Below, piece after piece: positions 17,763 to 24,512 of a DNA stretch of 64,000 bases. The position numbers and the translations under genes are program-made. Origin of the DNA: Brachybacterium phenoliresistens (GTDB lineage: Bacteria; Actinomycetota; Actinomycetes; Actinomycetales; Dermabacteraceae); assembly GCF_000576425.1 (NCBI RefSeq), contig NZ_KK069988.1, positions 353,976-417,975 on the forward strand. Direction: 5' to 3'. The notes below the pieces were generated by a model. The model saw only the letters and a program-made list of their open reading frames with translations, ran no database searches and was not told the origin of the DNA. How positions within the stretch are numbered: position 1 is the stretch's first letter; each line of letters starts with the position of its first letter.

Positions 17763-18541
17763 GCACCGCCCCACCTCGTGAAGGACACCCCCGCATCATG
17801 ACCGAGACCGCCTCCCTCCCCGTCCTCTACACCGGGATCGTGCTGTACAGCACGCAGGACCCGGAGGCCTCGGCGATGCTGGTCGCGGACGGCACCGTCG
17901 CGTGGATCGGTCCGGAGGACTCCGCCCTCGTGCTGCACCCGCAGGCCCGGCGCATCCGCGCCGAGGGCTGCCTGGTGACCCCGTCCTTCGTCGACGCCGC
18001 CCCCACGGCCGATGGCTCCGAGCCCGAGGCCGGCTGGCTCGAGCAGGCGCTCGCACGCGGCATCACCGCGGCGGTCCCCGGCCCCCTGGGCCCCCGCGAC
18101 GGCGTCACGGTGCTGGCCCCCGCGGTGCAGAGCGCCCCCTACCTCGACCTGACCCGAGAGGGGACCGCCCTCGCCCTCGGCTCAGGGGGCCGTGCCGACG
18201 CCGCCGACCCCTGGACCTGGGTGCGCGCCCTCGCCCATGAGGGGCCGCTCGAGCAGCGCATCAGCGACCGCGCCGCCTTCCTCGCCGCGACCCGCGGCGG
18301 CCGGCGCCTGGCCGGCGCCCCCCACCCCGGGTCCCTGAACCCCGGCACGGAGGCGACCTTCGTGGTCTGGGAGCCGTGGGACCTCACCGTGCGCGGGCAG
18401 GACGAGCGCATCCAGACCTGGTCCACGGACCCGCGCTCCCGCACCCCCATGCTCCCGGACCTCACCGACGGCTCCCCGCAGGCCCTGCGCACCGTGGTCT
18501 CCGGCCGCGTCGTCCACGACCGCCTGCCGGAGCCCGCATGA
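17759..18541 (+). CDS. Degenerate amidohydrolase-like protein
   Basis: This 260-residue protein overlaps helY (ATGA) and lnt (ATGA). The first 70 residues match the amino-terminal beta-sandwich of amidohydrolases (VADGTVAWIGPED, LVTPSFVDA). The last 60 match the carboxy-terminal part (HPGSLNPGTEATFVVWEPWD and VVSGRVVHD). The metal-binding HxH that normally follows TPxFVDxH is replaced by AAPTADG, and most of the catalytic TIM barrel is absent. Full-length amidohydrolases have about 400 residues. It is therefore unlikely to be a hydrolase, although the intact frame and couplings suggest it is still translated. An internal ATG at 17798 is an alternative start. Confidence 0.75.
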   Translation: MSTAPPREGHPRIMTETASLPVLYTGIVLYSTQDPEASAMLVADGTVAWIGPEDSALVLHPQARRIRAEGCLVTPSFVDAAPTADGSEPEAGWLEQALARGITAAVPGPLGPRDGVTVLAPAVQSAPYLDLTREGTALALGSGGRADAADPWTWVRALAHEGPLEQRISDRAAFLAATRGGRRLAGAPHPGSLNPGTEATFVVWEPWDLTVRGQDERIQTWSTDPRSRTPMLPDLTDGSPQALRTVVSGRVVHDRLPEPA

Positions 18542-20214
18542 GCAGCGGCGGCACCGGGCGGTCCGGCGCGACGAGCACCCGCTCGCGCGGCTCCGGCGCC
18601 GCTGACCGCTCGCGGGGCCGCTCGGCCGCGGGGGCGCGCGGATCCCGCCCGCCCCACCGGGAGGAGGCGCTGCGCCCCGTCCCCGGGGCCGTGGCCGTGC
18701 TGGTCGGCGCGGCCGGCGGGCTCGCCGCCGTCGCCGCCTTCCCGCCGTACGACCTCTGGTTCCTGCTGCCGCTGGCGATCGGGGCCCTGAGCGCGACGGC
18801 CCTGACCCGCACCGCGACCGCGACCGTGCTCGCCTCCTTCGCCTGGGGGCTGGGGTTCTTCGTGCCGCTGACCCACTGGGCGGCGACCTATGCGGGCGCG
18901 ATGCCGTGGCTGGCCCTCGGCGTCTTCCAGGCGCTGTTCGCCGTCCTGTTCGCCGTGCCGGCGCGGGCGGTGCTCGTGCGCCGGGGCCTCGGCCCGGGCA
19001 GCGCGCTGGTCGTCGCGGCGCTGTGGGTGGCCGTGGAGACGCTGCGGTCCCACGCCCCCTGGGGAGGGCTGCCCTGGGGCGCCTCCGCCTTCGCCCTGGC
19101 CGACTCGCCGCTGCTGAACCTCGGCCCGTGGATCGGTACCGCGGGCCTGGCCCTGCTGTGCGCCCTGCTGGGCCTCGGGGTCCTGCGGGGAGTGCTCGCC
19201 CTGACCGGCCGCAGCCGCCGCGGGCTCGGCGGGATCGCGGGCCTGCTGCCGATCGCCGTCTCGATCACGGTCGTCGCCGCCTGCCTGCTGGTCCCGTACC
19301 CGCCGAACCCGGCCCCGGCGCAGCAGAGCACCCTGCGCGTGGCCGGCATCCAGGGGAACATGGACCCCATCGATCCGGTGGCCCTGACCATGCCCGAGGG
19401 CGTGTTCGAGAACCACCTCGCGATGAGCCACGAGGTCCTGCGGAGCGAGGGGACGGACCTCGACCTCGTCGTCTGGCCCGAGGACTCCACCAGCTGGGAC
19501 CCGCGCGACGACCCCTACCGCGAGCAGGCCATCGTGGACCTCTCCGGGCAGGCCGACGCCCCCGTCATGATCGGCACCCAGACCCCCACCGAGGACGGCC
19601 GCCGCTACAACTACTCGCTGGTGTACGCCCCCGACGGCCAGGTCGTCTACCAGTACGCCAAGCGCCACCCGGTGCCCTTCGGCGAGTACATCCCCGCGCG
19701 GAGCTTCTTCCGGGCGATCACCGACAAGGTCGACATGGTCTCCTCGGACATGATCGCCGGCGAGGAGGTCGGGGTGACCGACGTCGTCGGCCCGCCGATC
19801 GGCGTGCTGATCTGCTTCGAGATCGCCTACGACAACCTCGTGCGCGACGTCGTCGACGACGGCGCCCAGATGATCGTCGTCCAGTCCAACAACGCCCTGT
19901 TCGGCGAGTCCCACGAGGCGGTCCAGCAGGTCGCCGAGGCCAAGGTGCTGGCCGTCGTCAGCGGGCGCAGCGTCGTCCACGTCTCCACGGTGGGGGAGTC
20001 GGCGATCTACGGTCCCGAGGGCCGCGAGCTCGCCCGCACCGGCCACTGGGAGCAGGGCGCCGTGGTCGCGGACGTCCCCCTGCGCACCGGAATCACCCCC
20101 GCCGTCGCCGCCGGCTGGTGGACCCCGCTGATCATCAGCGCCCTGGGCCTGGCCGGCGTCGCGGCCGCCCTGACCCGGAAGGACCGCGCGATCGCCCCGC
20201 CCGGGCGTCGCTGA
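18538..20214 (+). CDS. lnt: Apolipoprotein N-acyltransferase
   Basis: This 558-residue membrane enzyme N-acylates the lipoprotein amino-terminal cysteine. A disordered Ser/Arg/Gly-rich tail (residues 1-45) precedes several membrane helices (residues about 50-265). A periplasm-facing nitrilase domain follows, with the catalytic triad Glu (VVWPEDS, about 314), Lys (YAKRHPVPFGEY, about 374) and Cys (GVLICFEIAYD, about 424), and a final membrane helix. It overlaps the preceding gene by 4 bp. The next gene is a polyprenol-phosphate mannosyltransferase, the lnt-ppm partnership also known in mycobacteria. Confidence 0.95.
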   Translation: MSSGGTGRSGATSTRSRGSGAADRSRGRSAAGARGSRPPHREEALRPVPGAVAVLVGAAGGLAAVAAFPPYDLWFLLPLAIGALSATALTRTATATVLASFAWGLGFFVPLTHWAATYAGAMPWLALGVFQALFAVLFAVPARAVLVRRGLGPGSALVVAALWVAVETLRSHAPWGGLPWGASAFALADSPLLNLGPWIGTAGLALLCALLGLGVLRGVLALTGRSRRGLGGIAGLLPIAVSITVVAACLLVPYPPNPAPAQQSTLRVAGIQGNMDPIDPVALTMPEGVFENHLAMSHEVLRSEGTDLDLVVWPEDSTSWDPRDDPYREQAIVDLSGQADAPVMIGTQTPTEDGRRYNYSLVYAPDGQVVYQYAKRHPVPFGEYIPARSFFRAITDKVDMVSSDMIAGEEVGVTDVVGPPIGVLICFEIAYDNLVRDVVDDGAQMIVVQSNNALFGESHEAVQQVAEAKVLAVVSGRSVVHVSTVGESAIYGPEGRELARTGHWEQGAVVADVPLRTGITPAVAAGWWTPLIISALGLAGVAAALTRKDRAIAPPGRR

Positions 20215-20263
20215 TCCCGCCCGCCCTGCGCCGAGCCCATCGGCCGCATCCGAGGAGAGACCC

Positions 20264-21007
20264 CTGAGCACGCTCGTCATCATCCCCACCTACAACGAGA
20301 TCGAGGCCCTGCCGGGGACCCTCGCACGGCTGCGAGCCGCCGTCCCCGAGGCGCACGTCCTCATCGCCGACGACGCCTCCCCGGACGGCACCGGCGAGCT
20401 GGCCGACGCCCTCGCCGCGCAGGACCCGCACGTGCACGTGCTGCACCGTGCCGGCAAGGAAGGCCTGGGCCCCGCCTACATCGCCGGGTTCCGCTGGGGC
20501 TTCGAGCACGGCTACGACGTCCTCGTGGAGATGGACGCCGATGCCTCCCATCGGCCCGAGCAGCTGCCCGGGCTGCTGGAGGCGGTGCGCCGCGGCGCCG
20601 ATCTCGCGATCGGGTCCCGCTGGGTGCGCGGCGGCGCCGTGCACGACTGGGCCCGCCACCGCGAGGTCCTCTCGCGGGGCGCCAACATGTATGCGCGGGT
20701 GCTGCTGGGCCTGGGCGTGCACGACGCCACCGCCGGCTTCCGGGCCTACCGCGCCGATCTCCTGCGGGAGCTGCTGGAGGCCGATGTGGCCAGCCACGGC
20801 TACTGCTTCCAGGTCGACATGACACGCCGCAGCCGCGAGGCGGGAGCGGTGATCCGGGAGGTGCCCATCGACTTCGACGAACGGCGCGAGGGGACCAGCA
20901 AGATGGACTCCTCGATCGTGGGCGAGGCGCTGCTGCGGGTCACCCAGTGGGGCGTGCAGCGCCGGGCACGGCAGCTCTCCAGGGTGCTCGGCTACCGTGG
21001 ACGGTGA
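20264..21007 (+). CDS. Polyprenol monophosphomannose synthase, apparent CTG start
   Basis: This family 2 glycosyltransferase (247 residues from CTG 20264) makes polyprenyl-phospho-mannose from GDP-mannose, the donor for lipoglycan and protein mannosylation in actinobacteria. The amino terminus STLVIIPTYNE, the nucleotide-binding VLIADDASPDGTGE, the catalytic VLVEMDADASHRPEQLP and VGSRWVRGG-like AIGSRWVRGG are all present. No ATG, GTG or TTG precedes the conserved start in this frame. CTG 20264 lies 6 nt after GAGGAGA, so it is the best initiation codon. An ATG at 20432 would remove the DDASPDG motif. Confidence 0.88.
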   Translation: MSTLVIIPTYNEIEALPGTLARLRAAVPEAHVLIADDASPDGTGELADALAAQDPHVHVLHRAGKEGLGPAYIAGFRWGFEHGYDVLVEMDADASHRPEQLPGLLEAVRRGADLAIGSRWVRGGAVHDWARHREVLSRGANMYARVLLGLGVHDATAGFRAYRADLLRELLEADVASHGYCFQVDMTRRSREAGAVIREVPIDFDERREGTSKMDSSIVGEALLRVTQWGVQRRARQLSRVLGYRGR

Positions 21008-21054
21008 CACCCGCCGCGGCGTCGGCGCCGCGGCACCGGCAGGAGAGTGAGCCC

Positions 21055-21612
21055 ATGACCTCGCAGCAGAACGGAACCTCGCAGGACCCCCGTGCGCGCC
21101 GTTCCGTGCGCGGCATCCTCGTGCCGATCGCCATCCTGGTGCTGGGCCTGGCCGAGATCGCGATCCTCGTGGCGATCGGCGTGAACACCTCCCTGTGGTG
21201 GTCGGTGCTCGTGATCGTGGTCGGCTGGGTGATCGGCGTCGCCCTGCTCGTCGCCGCAGGCCAGCAGTCCTTCGTCCGCCTGAGGTCGCTGGTGCGCGCC
21301 GTCCGCGGCAGCGGGGACGTCAAGGACCATCTCAGCCGGCCCGCCTTCACGCTGCTGGCGGCGATGCTGTTCTTCTTCCCGGGCCTGATCACGGACCTGA
21401 TCGCCCTGGTGCTGCTGCTGACCCCCGTGCAGCGGCGGGCCGTGCGCGCCGTGGGCCTGGGCAGCGGATCCGATGCGGCCCGCAAGGTCCTGTACCGGCG
21501 CACCAGCAGCGGCGTCATCCAGGGCGAGATCATCATCGACGCCCAGGACTCCTCGCCGCAGTCCCCGTCCCGGCCCGGCGAGGACGCACCGCCCACCATC
21601 ACCCAGGGGTGA
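21055..21612 (+). CDS. fxsA: FxsA family membrane protein
   Basis: This 185-residue protein has three to four membrane segments and the FxsA pattern (LAEIAILVAIG, LLAAMLFFFPGLITDLIALVL). FxsA of E. coli relieves phage T7 exclusion by F plasmids; the cellular role is unknown. It starts at ATG 21055 after AGGAGAGTGA. The gene ends just before a long terminator shared with convergent rbpA. Confidence 0.9.
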   Translation: MTSQQNGTSQDPRARRSVRGILVPIAILVLGLAEIAILVAIGVNTSLWWSVLVIVVGWVIGVALLVAAGQQSFVRLRSLVRAVRGSGDVKDHLSRPAFTLLAAMLFFFPGLITDLIALVLLLTPVQRRAVRAVGLGSGSDAARKVLYRRTSSGVIQGEIIIDAQDSSPQSPSRPGEDAPPTITQG

Positions 21613-21621
21613 GGACGCCCC

Positions 21622-21668
21622 GGACGACGAAGCGCCCCGACCGGATCGGTCGGGGCGCTTCGTCGTCC
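21622..21668. terminator. Bidirectional terminator between fxsA and rbpA
   Basis: Positions 21622-21643 and 21647-21668 form a perfect 22-bp inverted repeat around a GAT loop. It lies between two convergent genes and can serve both. Confidence 0.9.
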
Positions 21669-21686
21669 AGGGCAGGGCCCGGGGCG

Positions 21687-22043
21687 TCAGAGCGTGCGGC
21701 TGGAGCTCTGGTGGAGCTTGCCCGAGCGCAGCAGCGCCAGACGCTGGTCCAGGAGCACCTGCAGCTCCTCCTCGCTGCGACGCTCCAGGAGCATGTCCCA
21801 GTGCGTGCGCTGCGGCTTGCCCGGCTTCTCCTCGGGCTTCTCGTGGTCGCGCAGCACGGCGGTCGCGCCGCAGCGGCACTCCCACACCGGCGGCACGTCC
21901 GCCTCGACGGAGAACGGCAGCACGATGGTGTGCCCGTTCGGGCAGTCGTAGTTGGCCTCCTGACGGGGCGCGGCCAGCACGCCGTCATCGGTCTCCATGC
22001 TGAGCGACCCCAGGCGGGTACCTCGCAGGCTTCGGCTGTTCAT
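21687..22043 (-). CDS. rbpA: RNA polymerase-binding protein RbpA
   Basis: This 118-residue actinobacterial transcription factor binds RNA polymerase and group 1/2 sigma factors and stabilises open complexes. Seen features are the amino-terminal tail MNSRSLRGTRLGSLSMETD, the core with CPNGH and WECRCGA (zinc-type Cys pairs), and the carboxy-terminal sigma-interaction helix region THWDMLLERRSEEELQVLL. The start at 22043 follows GGGAGGAAG. A SigR/SigH-type promoter lies upstream. Confidence 0.96.
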   Translation of the reverse strand: MNSRSLRGTRLGSLSMETDDGVLAAPRQEANYDCPNGHTIVLPFSVEADVPPVWECRCGATAVLRDHEKPEEKPGKPQRTHWDMLLERRSEEELQVLLDQRLALLRSGKLHQSSSRTL

Positions 22044-22119
22044 GCTCTCTCGCTTCCTCCCGACGGTAGGATCCGTGCACCGCACCCCGCCGAGCAGCGG
22101 GGGAGCGCACGCTCCTTCA

Positions 22120-22146
22120 CAACGCCCTGTGCTCCAGCCCTGTTCC
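22120..22146 (-). promoter_or_regulatory. SigR/SigH-type promoter of rbpA
   Basis: On the minus strand GGAACA (22146-22141) is followed by 17 nt and then GTTG (22123-22120). This matches the disulfide-stress sigma consensus GGAAYA-N16-20-GTT. rbpA is a SigR target in Streptomyces, so the match is functionally plausible. A second, sigma-A-like TACCGT lies nearer the gene. Confidence 0.6.
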
Positions 22147-22211
22147 CGGGGGTGGCGCGGCCCTCGTCCGCCGGTCGTGCCGACGGCATGCACCACCGGA
22201 TCCGGGACGGA

Positions 22212-23054
22212 TCATGAGCGGGGCGGGGGCGCGGATTCCAGGAGCTCGGCGAGCACATCGACGCGATTGGTGATAATACCATCCACGCCGAGGCGCAGCA
22301 GGTCGCGCATCGTCCGGCGGTCGTCGATGGTCCACACGTGCACCTCGCAGCCGGCCCCGTGGGCGGCGGCGACGGTGCGCGCGGTGACGACGGGCACTCC
22401 CCGGTAGGTCGGCGGGACCTGGATCGCCCCGTAGGGCGACAGGACCCGGCGCACCGCTCCGCGCGGCGCCTCCAGGGCGCTGGCGGCGAGGAAGGCCGCG
22501 ATGCCCGAGCGGGAGGGGCTGCGGGCCGGGGTGCGCCCGGTGGTCGCCCGGATCCCTGCGACGGTGCGGCGCGCGATCGAGGCGTCGAAGCTGGTCACGC
22601 AGATCCGGTCCGCGGAGCGGGTGCGGGCGACGGCGCCGACCGCGGGGACGATGCCGCGACGGTCCTTGACGTCGATGTTCACGGGCACGTCGCCGAAGGA
22701 CCCCAGGACGTCCTCCAGCAGGGCGATCGGCTCGATCCCGGCCACCCGGATCCCCGGCAGGTCGGTGATGCGCAGGGTGTCCACGTGCCGATGGTCCCCG
22801 GCGACGCGCTCGAGCGTCGCGTCGTGGACCGCGAGGGCGACGCCGTCGGCCGTGGCGCGGGTGTCGGTCTCCAGCATGGTGGCGCCGGCGGCGATCGCGT
22901 CATGGAAGGCGCGCATCGTGTTCTCGGCCCCGTCCCGGGCCAGGCCCCGATGGGCGATCAGGCGCGGCCTCGCGCCCGGCAGGAACCGCGAGGCGGTCCC
23001 CGGTGCGCCGGCGCGCGCCGGCGGGTCAGCGGTCGTGCTCGTCCAGGAGCGCAT
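22212..23054 (-). CDS. Glycerophosphodiester phosphodiesterase family protein
   Basis: This 280-residue TIM-barrel hydrolase cleaves glycerophosphodiesters to glycerol 3-phosphate and an alcohol. Signatures are PRLIAHRGLARDGAENTMRA (catalytic His), ATMLETDTRATADGV and LAVHDATLERV; the metal-binding NIDVKD replaces the usual EIK. The end VHVWTIDD and GVDGIITNRVDVL is also typical. It starts at ATG 23054 after GAGGAGGAAGAGG and overlaps the upstream SURF1 gene by 29 bp, showing co-transcription. No signal peptide is seen. Confidence 0.92.
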   Translation of the reverse strand: MRSWTSTTADPPARAGAPGTASRFLPGARPRLIAHRGLARDGAENTMRAFHDAIAAGATMLETDTRATADGVALAVHDATLERVAGDHRHVDTLRITDLPGIRVAGIEPIALLEDVLGSFGDVPVNIDVKDRRGIVPAVGAVARTRSADRICVTSFDASIARRTVAGIRATTGRTPARSPSRSGIAAFLAASALEAPRGAVRRVLSPYGAIQVPPTYRGVPVVTARTVAAAHGAGCEVHVWTIDDRRTMRDLLRLGVDGIITNRVDVLAELLESAPPPRS

Positions 23055-24009
23055 CCTCTTCCTCCTCGTCTCGGGTGCGGGCGCGGGACCGGCGCGCCGG
23101 GGCCGGCCGGCCCCCGCGCGACCTCGGGATGCGGCTGCCGGCCGGCGCCGCGCCGGGTGCGCCGGGATCCCGGGGGCCGTGCGGCGGCACGTCGGCCGGA
23201 TCCTCCCCATCGGCTGCGACGGTCGCGGTCGCCGCACGCTCCGCGGCCTCCGCCTCGAGGCGGTCCCGTCGCGCCCGACGGGCCCGGACGACGAGGGCCG
23301 CCGGGAAGAACAGCGCGAAGATCCACCACTGGAATGCATAGGACAGGTGCGGGCCCAGGCTCGTCTCGGGCTTCTCCAGAGGCCGGGGCCGGGCGATGTC
23401 GGTGGGTGACTCCGAGACGAGATCGCCGTAGGCCCCGGTGTGGACGGGGCCGTCCACGGGCAGCTGGTCGGCGAACTGGGCGGGGTTGACGGACTGCACC
23501 TGACCGGCCGGGTTGGTGCGATCGCCCAGCACGGGCTCCTCGGGGCGCAGGTGGGCGACCACGGTGATCTCGCCCTCGGGAATCTCGGGCTCCTCGGCCG
23601 GGGCCGACTCGACCTCGTCGGAGTCCACCCACCCGCGCACGATCAGCACCGTGCCGTCGGCCGTCTCGAAGGGCACCAGCTGCCAGAAGCCCACGGCGGC
23701 GCCCAGAGGGCGGTTGCGGACGTAGAGCACGCAGCCCGGTTCGGTGCAGTAATGGCCGGTCAGCTCGACGGGGGTCCAGTCCTGGGCCGCGGTGAGCTGG
23801 GAGTCGGGCGCGGGGAGCAGATCGCGCAGCTGAGCCGGCGGGGCGTCGTAGTTGGCGCGGATCGTCGCGGCGACCTCGCGCTTGCTCTCGAAGCGATGCC
23901 ACTGCCACACCCCGAGGCCGATGCACAGCGCGACAGCCACGAGGATCGCGGTGACCGCGAGGATCGCATCACGGAGCGGACTGCGCGGGGAGTCGTCCCG
24001 GGGCGTCAT
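23026..24009 (-). CDS. SURF1 family cytochrome oxidase assembly protein
   Basis: This 327-residue protein has the SURF1 layout. An amino-terminal membrane helix (ILAVTAILVAVALCIGLGVW) is followed by an extracytoplasmic domain with WQWHRFESK and VLIVRGWVDSD. A second helix (YAFQWWIFALFFPAALVV) precedes a long basic/acidic cytoplasmic tail. SURF1 helps insert heme into the aa3-type oxidase. The start overlaps the preceding small membrane protein gene by 4 bp. Confidence 0.92.
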   Translation of the reverse strand: MTPRDDSPRSPLRDAILAVTAILVAVALCIGLGVWQWHRFESKREVAATIRANYDAPPAQLRDLLPAPDSQLTAAQDWTPVELTGHYCTEPGCVLYVRNRPLGAAVGFWQLVPFETADGTVLIVRGWVDSDEVESAPAEEPEIPEGEITVVAHLRPEEPVLGDRTNPAGQVQSVNPAQFADQLPVDGPVHTGAYGDLVSESPTDIARPRPLEKPETSLGPHLSYAFQWWIFALFFPAALVVRARRARRDRLEAEAAERAATATVAADGEDPADVPPHGPRDPGAPGAAPAGSRIPRSRGGRPAPARRSRARTRDEEEEDALLDEHDR

Positions 24010-24512
24010 GCTCCGTGCACGGCGTCGATCGCCGGGACGGGCGCTGCCGGTGCGCTGAAGGCCGCATCGGCGCTGGAGCGGCTGGGCAGGTCATGGACCG
24101 CGAAGTCCGCCAGGCGGACGAACAGGACCGCCGTCGCGGCGGCCAGCAGGAATCCGAGGGCGGTCACGGTGATCGTCACCGCCAGCCGCAGCCGCGGGCG
24201 CTCGCGGCGCTCCTTCTCCGGTCCGAAGCCGAAGTCCTCGGCCTCGAGATGGTTCTGGGACCACATTCCTGGGTTGAGCACCGTGACAGGGTAGTCCTGG
24301 ACCCTGGGCCGCGGTCGGGCGCCGCTGGCGGGGACGTCCTCGGACTCCAGCAGCGGCCCGCCGACGTCGTGGACCTGCTCGGCGGGCACCCAGGTCCGCC
24401 ACCCGGCAGGGACGGGACCCCACTGCAGCTCAGGCCGCCACCCGGCCGGCGGAGCCCATCCGTCATGCGGGGGCTCCGGCCAGGCGGGCGGCGGATTGAA
24501 GACCTTCGTCAC
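24006..24512 (-). CDS. Single-pass membrane protein with FNPPPxWP motif
   Basis: This 168-residue protein starts at GTG 24512, overlapping the upstream stop. The amino terminus VFNPPPAWPEPP with GWxPPxGWxP-type repeats and WGPVPAGW is cytoplasmic and Trp/Pro-rich. One membrane helix (LGFLLAAATAVLFVRLADFA) follows near residue 125, with a short tail. The same Trp/Pro motif opens the next protein. The function is unknown. Placement between that protein and SURF1 in one operon suggests a membrane-associated role. Confidence 0.75.
   Translation of the reverse strand: MTKVFNPPPAWPEPPHDGWAPPAGWRPELQWGPVPAGWRTWVPAEQVHDVGGPLLESEDVPASGARPRPRVQDYPVTVLNPGMWSQNHLEAEDFGFGPEKERRERPRLRLAVTITVTALGFLLAAATAVLFVRLADFAVHDLPSRSSADAAFSAPAAPVPAIDAVHGA

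Noticed and set aside
14697-17774. A 1025-residue minus-strand frame opposite helY
   Set aside because: It lies opposite a fully motif-supported helicase and has shadow-type composition.
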